Below, one piece after another: positions 15,643 to 24,023 of a stretch of DNA of 50,990 nucleotides. The DNA is from Pirellulales bacterium. Lineage in GTDB: Bacteria; Planctomycetota; Planctomycetia; Pirellulales; JAEUIK01. The DNA is taken from assembly GCA_019745975.1 (NCBI GenBank), contig JAIESQ010000012.1, positions 1-50,990 of the forward strand, in the 5' to 3' direction. Under the pieces are notes generated by a model, which was not told where the DNA came from, did no database searches, and saw nothing but the letters and a program-made list of their open reading frames with translations. The position numbers and the translations under genes were made by a program. The number at the start of each line of letters is the position of its first letter. The stretch's first letter is position 1.

Positions 15643-16671
15643 ATGGCTCCATCCAAACTGGGTTTGGCGTTTGAGCGACCGATTGCCGAGCTCGAAGAGC
15701 GCTTGAGCAAGCTCGAAGGAACGGCCGAAACAACCACGGAAGTCCGCGAAGAGATCCGCCGGCTGCGGCGCGAGACCGCCGAGCTGACGCGGAAGATCTA
15801 CGGCGAGCTCCTGCCCTGGCAGATCGTGCAAGTCGCGCGACACCAGGACCGCCCTAAGACGACCGATTACCTGCACTTGATGTTCGACGAGTTCGTCGAA
15901 TTGCATGGTGATAAATCGTTCGGCGATGATCGCGCGATCCGTACCGGCTTCGCCAAGCTCGACGAGTATAAGGTGCTCTTCATCGGCCACGAGAAGGGCA
16001 AGAACCTCAAGGAGCGCACCACCTGCAATTATGGCTGCGCGCATCCAGAAGGTTATCGCAAGGCAATGTCGAAAATGCACCTGGCCGCCAAGTTCGGCAT
16101 GCCAGTGATCGCTTTCATCGACACGGGCGGCGCGTATCCGGGAATCGGCGCCGAGGAACGCGGCCAGGCCCGAGTCATCGCCGAGAGCATGTTCGAGATG
16201 TCGCGTCTCCGCACGCCCGTAATTTGCGTGGTGATCGGCGAAGGTGGATCGGGCGGCGCGCTGGCCATCGGCATCGGTGACAAAGTCGCCATGCTGGAGT
16301 TCTCCTACTATTCGGTCATCAGCCCTGAAGGCTGCTCGGGCATCTTGTGGAAGAGCGGCGCGTACGCAGAGCAGGCTGCGCGAGCGCTGCGGTTTACGTC
16401 GAAAGACCTGCTGTCGCTGGGTGTGGTCGACGACGTCATCGCCGAGCCACTGGGTGGCGCCCATCGCGACCATCACCAAATGGCCAATCGGCTAAAGATG
16501 TACCTCGTGGGTGCGCTGCGCGAACTGGTCGGCCGGCCGGTCGACAAGCTGGTTGAGCGCCGCTACGAGAAATTCCGCCGCATGGGCGTCTTCCTCGAAG
16601 GCCCGCAGGCGGTCCTGGCAGCCGCGGACGAGGCGTCGCCGGCCGCATCTCAGGCGGCCATCGCGCGATAG
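15643..16671 (+). CDS. accA: acetyl-CoA carboxylase carboxyltransferase subunit alpha
   Basis: AccA, with AccD, transfers the carboxyl group from biotin to acetyl-CoA, the first committed step of fatty acid synthesis. From ATG 15643 the protein has 342 residues. It opens with the family's coiled start (LAFERPIAELEERLSKLE) and shows the crotonase-fold marks HEKGKNLKERTTCNYGCAHP, DTGGAYPGIGAEERGQ and GEGGSGGALAIGIGD. The in-frame GTG at 15487 would add 52 residues without family character. No accD lies nearby. The C-terminal 20 residues are Ala-rich and variable. Identification is secure. Confidence 0.93.
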   Translation: MAPSKLGLAFERPIAELEERLSKLEGTAETTTEVREEIRRLRRETAELTRKIYGELLPWQIVQVARHQDRPKTTDYLHLMFDEFVELHGDKSFGDDRAIRTGFAKLDEYKVLFIGHEKGKNLKERTTCNYGCAHPEGYRKAMSKMHLAAKFGMPVIAFIDTGGAYPGIGAEERGQARVIAESMFEMSRLRTPVICVVIGEGGSGGALAIGIGDKVAMLEFSYYSVISPEGCSGILWKSGAYAEQAARALRFTSKDLLSLGVVDDVIAEPLGGAHRDHHQMANRLKMYLVGALRELVGRPVDKLVERRYEKFRRMGVFLEGPQAVLAAADEASPAASQAAIAR

Positions 16672-16741
16672 GCGGCAATCCACGCCACGGCCAGTCTGGC
16701 ACCGGCGTACACTCGTCGGTTGCCCCTATGATCAGCGGCCA

Positions 16742-17527
16742 TCATTTCGCGGCAGCGGATTCCGCCAAGGCGTCGGCGCCCCGACTGGGAAACAGCTTCG
16801 AGCGGGCCACCCCCCACTTGGCCAGCCGGAATTTCAGCCCCGTCGCCAGACAGCCCAGCCCGTAGGTCGTGCTCCGGCGGAAGTTGATCGACGACGCCTC
16901 GGGGAAGTACTTGGTGGGGCAGCTTACCTCTGCGATCTGGTAGCCGAACCAGAAGATCTGGGCCAGCATCTGGTTGTCAAAGACGAAATCGTCGGAATTT
17001 CGGTCCAGGGGTAGCTCCTCGAGCAACTTGCGGTGGAATGCCCGGTACCCGGTGTGGTACTCGGAGAGCTTGGCCCCCAGAAGCAGGTTCTCGGCGGCGG
17101 TCAGGAAGCGGTTGGCGACGTACTTCCAGATCGGCATGCCGCCCGCCAGGGCATGCCCCCCCAGGATTCGGGAACCCAGGACGCAGGGGTATAAATCGTT
17201 GCCGATCAGCGAGACCATCGCCGGGATCAGCTTGGGCGTGTACTGGTAGTCGGGATGCACCATGATCACGATGTCGGCGCCTTCCTCGAGCGCCAGCCGG
17301 TAGCAACTTTTCTGATTGCCACCATAGCCCCGGTTCTGCGGGTGGCGATGAACGCGCGCGTTGGGGAGCGTCTGGGCGATGGCCACGGTCTCGTCGCGGC
17401 TGGCGTCGTCGACGACGATCACGCGATCGACGACGCCTTGGTCCATGACCTCTTCGTAGGTCTGGCGCAGCGTCTGAGCGGCGTTGTAGGCCGGCATGAC
17501 GACGACGACTTTCTTGCCTGCAAACAT
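16742..17527 (-). CDS. glycosyltransferase family 2 (dolichyl-phosphate mannose synthase-like)
   Basis: A 261-residue GT-A enzyme with no membrane helices. Motifs: VVVVMPAYNAAQTLRQT at the start, VIVVDDASRDETVAIA, NRGYGGNQKSCYRLALEEGA, then VHPDYQY in the place of the DxD metal site and GSRILGG. These fit the polyprenyl-phosphate sugar synthase group, which makes the lipid-linked sugars used by GT-C enzymes. GT-C-like proteins are encoded at 38924-44899, but a link is only a guess. It is convergent with accA and stands alone on the minus strand. Confidence 0.85.
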   Translation of the reverse strand: MFAGKKVVVVMPAYNAAQTLRQTYEEVMDQGVVDRVIVVDDASRDETVAIAQTLPNARVHRHPQNRGYGGNQKSCYRLALEEGADIVIMVHPDYQYTPKLIPAMVSLIGNDLYPCVLGSRILGGHALAGGMPIWKYVANRFLTAAENLLLGAKLSEYHTGYRAFHRKLLEELPLDRNSDDFVFDNQMLAQIFWFGYQIAEVSCPTKYFPEASSINFRRSTTYGLGCLATGLKFRLAKWGVARSKLFPSRGADALAESAAAK

Positions 17528-18013
17528 CGCTGACTAACGTCCGATAATGTTTCTTATGTCCGGATTGCCGAGAGTTTTCGCCGGGAAAGCGGCAATTCTC
17601 CCGCGCCGGGTCCCGCGCCCTGCCCCTGGTTGCGCGCCCGTACGAATCGCGCCGCGGGGCGACTGACCAGCGTGCACACGGCGGCTCGAGCGAGCGTTCC
17701 AGAATCCTCACGCCGGCCACGGCCGTCAAGGGTGGCGGACGACTGAACGGACACTCAATCGTCCGGCAAGGAACAGCGGCGATCGGTTTACGTTACCACC
17801 ATGGCGCGCGATCGCGGTTGCGTCTGTGCCGTCGGCCATTCGAGGCAGTGGAACGCCCTGCCCTGTCGTGGTACGACTGTGCCGTTTGTAAGGGCGCCCA
17901 CCGATCGATTCGAAGCGTCGATCGTGATCCGTCGAACGCGGTACGATCGTTAGGGTCTCGCGTCGACCGCTCGACGATTCGCGGGCCGGCGATTGATGGA
18001 CGACACCCACAAC
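17528..18013. other. 486-base gap without recognised gene
   Basis: Short open frames occur on both strands, but their translations are Arg/Pro-rich and patternless. Two weak, partial forms of the CAGGGCAGGGG repeat are present in C-rich orientation (around 17617 and 17855). No promoter, terminator or RNA fold was identified. Confidence 0.4.
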
Positions 18014-18592
18014 CTAGCGGAGTGGACGGACGCGCCCCGCGTCCCGAGGGTACCGCTCCGCCGCGCGCTCGGCGGCCGGCGCGGCGGCATCGAGTGGGTC
18101 GAACCGCCGCAGGTACGGATTGAGCACCTGGTGCAGTTCGGGGGGCATCACGGCCTCGGCCTGATCGAGCAACCTCGCTATGTAATAGCCCGAGCGCGAG
18201 CTCATGATTGACTCGCGGGCGGTGGCCGACAGTGAGAGGGCGAAAAACGTCACCGCCAGGCAAACCAAAATCCCCTTGGCGGCTCCAAGCATCGCTCCGG
18301 CCTGACGGTCGAATTCCGTGAGCCGGACACGGTCGATGAACTGCCGCACCACGCGGAAAACGACCCAGATCGCCAGCGACGTACCCAGGTAGATTGCCAG
18401 CATGGCGGCGAACCGGTTCAGCGGCGCCTGCCGGCCAAATAATGGGGCGAATTGCGGGCTGAAGTGAAGCGACACGAAGTAGCTGGCCACCAGCGAAGCG
18501 AGCGAGGCGATCTGCCAGGCCATTCCGCGCCAAAAGCCGTAGATCGTCGTAACTGCCAGCACTGACAGCATGATGATGTCGTAAATCTGCAT
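18014..18592 (-). CDS. CvpA family membrane protein
   Basis: A 192-residue protein with four hydrophobic segments in the first 125 residues and a soluble tail. The start MQIYDIIMLSVLAVTTIYGF with RGMAWQIASLASLVASYFVS, followed by the amphipathic VVRQFIDRVRLTEFDRQAGAMLGAAKGILVCL, is the CvpA/colicin V production-protein pattern. The family is linked to envelope stress and purine-related phenotypes; no biochemical role is settled. The Arg/Ala-rich last 25 residues are variable. A 274-base gap separates it from the divergent DUF457 gene. Confidence 0.75.
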   Translation of the reverse strand: MQIYDIIMLSVLAVTTIYGFWRGMAWQIASLASLVASYFVSLHFSPQFAPLFGRQAPLNRFAAMLAIYLGTSLAIWVVFRVVRQFIDRVRLTEFDRQAGAMLGAAKGILVCLAVTFFALSLSATARESIMSSRSGYYIARLLDQAEAVMPPELHQVLNPYLRRFDPLDAAAPAAERAAERYPRDAGRVRPLR

Positions 18593-18866
18593 GAAGCTGC
18601 AACTCGCACTTTCAGGCCGAATGCGACTGCCCTTAACAGCTCACCGCACGGTTCAGCCACAGGGTGCGGAAGTATAGCTTTGCCGCATCGACCGGCGAAG
18701 GGCAGGGTGAAACGTCCGCCTGGCAACGATTGTGGGGGTGATACCGATGGCTTACGACATCACCTGACTGCTCTTGGAGCGGCATCCCGCCCTCAATTAG
18801 ATTTCTCCCTCGGCGATTGATCGCCTCGCGCGTCGGTTTGCCTTTCCCTCAGGAGATGGACCTCCC

Positions 18867-19628
18867 ATGGCTGGCTTCAAGACCCACGTCACCACCAGCA
18901 GCCTGTTGGGCATTGGCTATGGCGCCATCGCCCACACGCAATACCAGGTTCCCCTGGGAGTCTCCTGTTTGAGCGCCGCGCTGTGCGGCGTGTCGGGCAT
19001 GCTTCCGGACCTCGATAGCGACTCCGGCCGCCCGCTGCGCGAGACGATCGGCTTCACGGCCAGCGTGGTCCCGATGCTTCTGATCCGTCGGCTGATCCTC
19101 CAAGGCTGGTCGCACGACAGTATTGCGCTGGCGGGCATTGGCGTCTACGCGGTGATCCGCTTCGGGCTGACGCCGCTGTTGAAAATGCTAACGGTGCATC
19201 GCGGTATGTTTCACAGCCTGCCCGCGTGCTTGATTGCCGGCGAACTCACCTACTTGATCTGCGAGCCGGAGACGGTGCCGATGCGGCTCTTTAAGGCGGG
19301 CGCCGTAATGACGGGCTTCATGTCGCATCTATTGCTCGACGAAATCTGGAGTGTTGACCTCCGCCACGGGATTCCGCGTCTGAAGAGCTCGTTCGGCACG
19401 GCGATCAAGTTCTGGGGTGAAGCCTGGGGGCCGAATCTCTTCACCTACAGCCTGGTCGGGTTGTTGGGATACATGGTCGTCCAGAACCCCGAGGGGACGG
19501 GGGGCTGGCAACAGCGACTCTTCGATCGACAGCAGATGGCCTCGCCGGACGACCCCGAGAATCGACCGCTCGAGCACGTGGCCGGTCGCGACGAATCACT
19601 CGACCAGGTTGGTCGACCTCAGCGGTAG
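18867..19628 (+). CDS. DUF457/YdjM-like membrane-bound metal-dependent hydrolase
   Basis: A 253-residue membrane protein. Its conserved acidic and His motifs are GMLPDLDSDSGRP (near 46-58), LTVHRGMFHSLPA (near 109-121) and GFMSHLLLDEIWSVDL (near 151-166). These are the marks of the YdjM/LexA-regulated membrane hydrolase family (DUF457), whose substrate is unknown. Hydrophobic segments surround them. The last 45 residues are polar and variable. AGGAG lies 12 bases before the ATG. It is convergent with dtd. Confidence 0.78.
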   Translation: MAGFKTHVTTSSLLGIGYGAIAHTQYQVPLGVSCLSAALCGVSGMLPDLDSDSGRPLRETIGFTASVVPMLLIRRLILQGWSHDSIALAGIGVYAVIRFGLTPLLKMLTVHRGMFHSLPACLIAGELTYLICEPETVPMRLFKAGAVMTGFMSHLLLDEIWSVDLRHGIPRLKSSFGTAIKFWGEAWGPNLFTYSLVGLLGYMVVQNPEGTGGWQQRLFDRQQMASPDDPENRPLEHVAGRDESLDQVGRPQR

Positions 19629-19660
19629 CGCCGGACAACCGCGCAGGGAATTCAATCGGT

Positions 19661-20119
19661 CTATTCCGACAAGCTCAGTTCTCGCGTATCGAGCCAAATG
19701 GTGACCGGACCGTCGTTCACCAGCGCCACGTCCATGTGTTCTCGGAACACGCCCGTCGCCACCCTCGCGACGCTCTCGCGGCAGCGGGTGACGAACTGTT
19801 CATAGAGCGCTTCAGCCAGCGCCGGCTCGGCGGCGCTGGTATAGCTCGGACGTCGACCGCGGCGGCAATCGGCCAAGAGCGTGAACTGGCTGACAACCAA
19901 GAGTCCTCCGCCGACGTCCAACAAGCTGCGATTCATGCGCCCCTCGTCGTCGTCGAAGATCCGCAGCTCAATGATCTTGCGAGCGAGCAAATCGCCATCA
20001 GCCGTCCTGTCGCCAGCAGCGACCCCCAACAGCACGACCAGACCGCGACCGATTTCACCCACTCGTCGACCGGTGACGTCGACCGAGGCCGATGAAACTC
20101 TTTGAACGCAGGCGCGCAT
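19661..20119 (-). CDS. dtd: D-aminoacyl-tRNA deacylase
   Basis: DTD hydrolyses D-amino acids (and glycine mischarged on tRNA-Ala) from tRNA, as a proofreading step. From ATG 20119 the 152-residue protein starts MRACVQRVSSASVDV, as in the family. It has the catalytic SQFTLLAD (77-84) and the cis-proline motif NDGPVTIWLDT near the C-terminus, where most members read NxGPVT. A longer frame starts at 20167, but those 16 residues lack family similarity. It is convergent with the DUF457 gene and divergent from the ZIP transporter. Confidence 0.92.
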   Translation of the reverse strand: MRACVQRVSSASVDVTGRRVGEIGRGLVVLLGVAAGDRTADGDLLARKIIELRIFDDDEGRMNRSLLDVGGGLLVVSQFTLLADCRRGRRPSYTSAAEPALAEALYEQFVTRCRESVARVATGVFREHMDVALVNDGPVTIWLDTRELSLSE

Positions 20120-20316
20120 TGATTTGTCTTCCCGAATCCTGCAGCAGAACCAATGCAGAAATTGCAATTATCATAACGGCTCGGCCGAAGTGTCTCGCCC
20201 GTTGACACTTGGCCGCAGCTCAGCGTACAAGAGAGCCTTCTTTCAGGTCGGTCCGTAGCCGCCTTGGTGTCGGCCGCGCGTACACTGCGTTCGACCGTCT
20301 CGCCGAGACCGCCCTC

Positions 20317-21330
20317 ATGTCCGCATACGTTCCGCTTGCTTGCTACTCGATTCTTGTGTTGCTAGCCTCGCTGGCCGGCGGCTGGATACCCCTCGTCGTA
20401 CGCTTGACGCACCAGCGCATGCAATTGGCGATCAGTTTCGTCGCTGGCGCCATGCTCGGCGTAGGGCTGTTGCACATGGTGCCTCACGCCCTGGCCGAAC
20501 TCGGCTCAGTCGATCGCGTGATGCTTTGGGCCCTGGCCGGCTTCGTGGCCATGTTCTTTGTCGAACGGTTCTTCGCCTTCCATCATCATGACGTGCCAGA
20601 CGACGCCGACACGGCCGCCGGCCACGTCCACTCGCACGCGCACGTCCACGCACACGGCCATCACCACGACCACCATCACGGGCACGATCACGCCGTGACT
20701 GTCGGCCATGCCGCTCAGGCCACCACTTCACCACATGAAACAGGTAGCGCCCCGCCTGCCGATCATCTCCTGCGGCAGCAGCGGCTCAATTGGGGCGGCG
20801 CCGCGGTCGGGCTGACGCTGCACAGCCTGGCCGATGGCGTGGCGCTGGCCGCGAGCGTCGAGGCGGAGCGCGAACTGGCCGGCCCGGTCGCGCTAGCCGG
20901 CTTGGCGACCTTTGTGGTGATCTTTCTGCATAAGCCGTTCGACTCGATGACGATCGGTACGCTGATGGCAGTCGGTGGCTCGTCGCGACGCAAACGGCAC
21001 GTCGTTAACGCGCTCTTCGCGCTGGCAATTCCCGCGGGAGCGGCGCTGTTTTATCTTGGCGCCAACTCGTCCGGCACGGGCATGCAATCGGTGATCGGCG
21101 TGGCGCTGGCCTTCTCGGCCGGTACCTTTCTTTGTATTTCGTCGAGCGACCTTCTACCCGAGCTGCAGTTCCACAATCACGACCGCGTGAAACTATCGGC
21201 CGCCCTAGTTCTGGGCTTGGCGGTCGCCTGGGGGGTCGGATTTCTGGAACACGCCGGCCATGGCCACGATGGGCACGGCCGCTCGCACGGGCATCAGCAC
21301 GTGCACGACGACGGCGACCATGATCATTAA
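20317..21330 (+). CDS. ZIP family metal (zinc) transporter
   Basis: A 337-residue polytopic protein from ATG 20317. ZIP marks: GVGLLHMVPHAL in helix 2-3, a long His-rich cytoplasmic loop (about 93-150, with HHHDHHHGHDH), the helix IV motif VGLTLHSLADGVALAA, then FLHKPFDSM where ZIPs usually have HEIPE, and SDLLPEL. A second His-rich run closes the protein (HGHDGHGRSHGHQHVHDD). The likely role is divalent metal uptake, probably zinc. An upstream in-frame start at 20209 would add 36 residues unlike a membrane N-terminus. A HupE/UreJ gene lies 0.7 kb downstream. Confidence 0.85.
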   Translation: MSAYVPLACYSILVLLASLAGGWIPLVVRLTHQRMQLAISFVAGAMLGVGLLHMVPHALAELGSVDRVMLWALAGFVAMFFVERFFAFHHHDVPDDADTAAGHVHSHAHVHAHGHHHDHHHGHDHAVTVGHAAQATTSPHETGSAPPADHLLRQQRLNWGGAAVGLTLHSLADGVALAASVEAERELAGPVALAGLATFVVIFLHKPFDSMTIGTLMAVGGSSRRKRHVVNALFALAIPAGAALFYLGANSSGTGMQSVIGVALAFSAGTFLCISSSDLLPELQFHNHDRVKLSAALVLGLAVAWGVGFLEHAGHGHDGHGRSHGHQHVHDDGDHDH

Positions 21331-21351
21331 ATGCGTGACCACGCGAGGCGG

Positions 21352-21936
21352 CTAATCGAGCCCTCGCGCCGCGCGCACGTGGCGCACCTCGGCCATGATC
21401 GCGTCGATCACTTCGCGGTTCGCCTGGATGTTGTTCCACTGCAAGGTCGAGCTGTAGATGAACCAGGCCAGCCCCGCGAAGGCGGCCACCAGGTGAATCT
21501 GCGCCCAGGTGACGCCGGCCACCGGCTGCAATTGAACCGACGCACCGGGGTCGGCCGCTCCGCCGAGCGCCACCATGGCCACGGCCAAAAGCATGTTCGC
21601 CACGCTCAGCGGAAAGGTGCGCCGCTTGAGCGCAGCGCTGGCACGCCATAATGTCGCGTCGAGTCCGTAGGTGTCGACAACTTCGCGGCACCAGCGACTC
21701 GTGCCAATGAAGTAGGTCGCCGCGATCCCATTGACGAACATCACGGCCAGCGCTGCCGCCACGCCGGAGAGCCGGTGCACCGTTGCCCAGCGCTGCGCCT
21801 CGAGATTCTGCGGATTGCGGATATCGCTCAGACTCAACCCGAGCAATGCCGTCGCTCCGACGAAGAGCACGGCGAACAAGGCGAGAAAGGCGAAGATGCG
21901 AGTCACGAGCGGCGGATCAATTCGGCAAAACGACAA
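21352..21936 (-). CDS. four-helix membrane protein of unknown function
   Basis: A 194-residue protein with four hydrophobic segments (about 12-33, 54-76, 108-130, 145-166). Conserved-looking residues include His54 in ATVHRLSGVAAALAVMFVNG, the stretch TYFIGTSRWCREVVDTYGL and LKRRTFPLSVANMLL, with a second His in WAQIHLVAAFAGLAWF. Proteins of this shape are found in many planctomycetes, with unknown role; the paired His residues could hold a haem, but this is a guess. The start at 21936 is TTG; GTG 21906 is an equally good alternative that puts the first helix near the N-terminus. Confidence 0.6.
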   Translation of the reverse strand: MSFCRIDPPLVTRIFAFLALFAVLFVGATALLGLSLSDIRNPQNLEAQRWATVHRLSGVAAALAVMFVNGIAATYFIGTSRWCREVVDTYGLDATLWRASAALKRRTFPLSVANMLLAVAMVALGGAADPGASVQLQPVAGVTWAQIHLVAAFAGLAWFIYSSTLQWNNIQANREVIDAIMAEVRHVRAARGLD

Positions 21937-21974
21937 CCCGCGCGGCAGCGACGCGTCGATTGGCTAGTGCGACT

Positions 21975-21989
21975 CCCCTGCCCTGCCCC
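21975..21989 (-). repeat. CAGGGCAGGGG repeat, copy 7 (intergenic)
   Basis: The plus strand reads CCCCTGCCCTGCCCC. It sits in the 110-base gap between the four-helix protein gene and the HupE/UreJ gene. This is the first full copy in the reverse orientation. Confidence 0.7.
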
Positions 21990-22047
21990 GTCGGCCAATC
22001 GAACTTTCGGGCAACCCAAACGCTGCACGAGCAATTCGGTGCGGGCA

Positions 22048-22644
22048 CTACCCGCTGATCATCGGCACGAGAATCAGCAAACTGGCCGCCGAGATCGCGG
22101 CGCCACACAAACGCACGGCACGCGGATCGACCAGCCGGCTAAGGCCCAGCGCCAGCCCAATGCCGGTCGCGTGCAACATCGCTGTCGAGAGCAGGAACCC
22201 GGTGGCATAACCGCCGAACGATCCTTGAGCGGCCATTTCGGCGGCGTGGGCATGTCCATGGAACAAGGCGAACGCGCCAACCAACAGCATGGCCCGCTTT
22301 GGCGATACCGTCCGGCCGAGCGCCACGAGCAAACCCAGCACTAGCACCGACAAGGCGATCACATACTCCGCGGCCGGCACCGGCATGCCCAGCGCTCCGA
22401 GGATGCCGCCGGCGAACATTGTTCCCAAGAACGTCGCTGGCACTTGCCAGATCGCCGCGCCGCCGAGCCGCGCCGCCAGCAATCCGACCGCCACCATCGC
22501 CAGCAGATGATCGAGACCGAACAACGGGTGTAGCGCGCCGTCGCCGAATTCGTGCCCGAAGTGGCCAGGATGCGCCGAGGCGGTCTGGGCAGCGACCAGG
22601 AGCACCAATGCTGCATGGAAACCGGTGGCGAGTTTTCGGCTCAT
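22048..22644 (-). CDS. HupE/UreJ family metal transporter
   Basis: A 198-residue protein. The signal sequence is followed by HPGHFGHEFGDG, the metal-binding-like mature N-terminus of HupE. Then come LFGLDHLLAMVAVGLLAARL and ALFHGHAHAAEM, and six hydrophobic helices in total. HupE/UreJ proteins carry nickel or cobalt for hydrogenase or urease, but no such enzyme is encoded here. AAAGGG lies about nine bases before ATG 22644; the frame is open to 22728 without further family sequence. It is separated from the four-helix protein gene only by a repeat copy, and the ZIP gene lies just beyond. Confidence 0.85.
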   Translation of the reverse strand: MSRKLATGFHAALVLLVAAQTASAHPGHFGHEFGDGALHPLFGLDHLLAMVAVGLLAARLGGAAIWQVPATFLGTMFAGGILGALGMPVPAAEYVIALSVLVLGLLVALGRTVSPKRAMLLVGAFALFHGHAHAAEMAAQGSFGGYATGFLLSTAMLHATGIGLALGLSRLVDPRAVRLCGAAISAASLLILVPMISG

Positions 22645-22894
22645 CGAGGGCCCTTTCGGTCGTAAAAGCGCATCGGGCGAGTCGCCCGTGAAGTGCAAGA
22701 TAGAAGTCCCGGACAGGGGCATTCCCAACGTTAGCGACGCATTTTATCGTACTTCACCGAGGCAAGTCTAGCTGCGAAGATGTGAGGAAAGGGCGGCCGT
22801 TTCAAGAGTTACCTCCCCTACCACCGTCGTCGCCCCCGTCGCCACGGCGCCATGCCGCCAACGTCGACTTGGATTACCACCCGCGGCGCAGCCT

Positions 22895-24007
22895 ATGACC
22901 ACCAAGCCCACGATCGCCATCACCATGGGAGACCCAGCCGGGGTCGGTCCCGAAGTGATCGTCGGCGCCTGGCAGTCAGCGGCGATGCACGATGCCTGCC
23001 GGCTGGTCGTGCTCGGCCACCCCGACGTATTGCGCCGGGCAGTGGGTCTAGGGGACAACCGTCGTCACGGTTGTCGACTAAATGTTGAGGAGATCAGCGA
23101 CATCGGTGCCGCGGCGCCCTCGCTCGAAGCACTCCCTTGCGTGGCGGCTGTCGACGCCTCGGCCGCATCGGTGCCACCGGCGGCGATCGACCCACGCGGC
23201 GGTCAGGCAGCCTACGACGCACTCGTCGCCGCCACCCATCTGGCGCTCGACAAACAGGTCGACGCGATCGTCACCGCCCCACTTAACAAGGCCGCGCTCT
23301 GGGCCGCCGGACATCATTATCCGGGGCACACCGAACTGTTGGCCGAACTGTGCGGCGTGGACGACTTCGCCATGATGCTCTACCTGGCCGCCGGACATGG
23401 CGTGCAGGGGCCAGCCGGATTGGGTGTCATCCATGTCACGCTGCACACGGCGCTGGCCGACGTGCCAAAGCAACTGACCATCGAGAACGTCCTGGCGAAG
23501 TCGCGCCTGGCCAACGCCGCGCTGGCGCGCATCAAGCAGACCGCGCCGCGCATAGCGGTTTGCGCGCTGAACCCGCACGCCGGCGAGCAAGGATTGTTCG
23601 GCCGCGAAGAGATCGAGGTTATCGCACCGGCGGTTGAGTGCGGCCGCGCAGAGGGGCTCGACCTCACCGGTCCGCTGCCGGCCGACACCGCAATGGTCCG
23701 CGCCCGCGATGGCGAATTCGACGCCGTGGTGGCCATGTATCACGACCAGGGGCACATCGCGCTCAAGCTCTTGGGCATGCACCAGGCGGTAAATGTCACC
23801 CTCGGATTACCAATCGTGCGCACGAGCGTCGCGCACGGTACGGCCTTTGATCTGGCCTGGCAGGGGCGCGCCAACGTCGCCGGCATGGTCGAAGCCGTGC
23901 GCGTGGCGGCGCTATTGGCCGCGCGGCGCTCCGAAAGCACCGTCATGTCCAGCGATATAGCTCCTAGCACGGCGCCGGCGCGTTTTGCATCGCGCGCCCA
24001 ATGGTGA
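22895..24007 (+). CDS. pdxA: 4-hydroxythreonine-4-phosphate dehydrogenase
   Basis: PdxA oxidises 4-phosphohydroxy-L-threonine in the DXP-dependent route to pyridoxal phosphate. The 370-residue protein begins with ITMGDPAGVGPEV. The three metal-binding His residues correspond to H184 (VTLHTAL), H228 (ALNPHAGEQG) and H283 (MYHDQGHIALK). YPGHTELLA and VRTSVAHGTAFDLA are further family marks. The last 20 or so residues, after RRSESTV, are variable. It is convergent with the LolA-like gene at 24024. pdxJ is not in the window. Confidence 0.93.
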   Translation: MTTKPTIAITMGDPAGVGPEVIVGAWQSAAMHDACRLVVLGHPDVLRRAVGLGDNRRHGCRLNVEEISDIGAAAPSLEALPCVAAVDASAASVPPAAIDPRGGQAAYDALVAATHLALDKQVDAIVTAPLNKAALWAAGHHYPGHTELLAELCGVDDFAMMLYLAAGHGVQGPAGLGVIHVTLHTALADVPKQLTIENVLAKSRLANAALARIKQTAPRIAVCALNPHAGEQGLFGREEIEVIAPAVECGRAEGLDLTGPLPADTAMVRARDGEFDAVVAMYHDQGHIALKLLGMHQAVNVTLGLPIVRTSVAHGTAFDLAWQGRANVAGMVEAVRVAALLAARRSESTVMSSDIAPSTAPARFASRAQW

Positions 24008-24023
24008 TGCAATCGATCGTAGC

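Noticed and set aside
17617-17866. Further copies of the CAGGGCAGGGG repeat
   Set aside because: Only CCCTGCCCCTGG and GCCCTGCCCTGT remain, without the full core, so they were not counted.
20209-20316. 36-residue N-terminal extension of the ZIP transporter
   Set aside because: It is Arg-rich and lacks membrane character; ATG 20317 gives a typical ZIP start.
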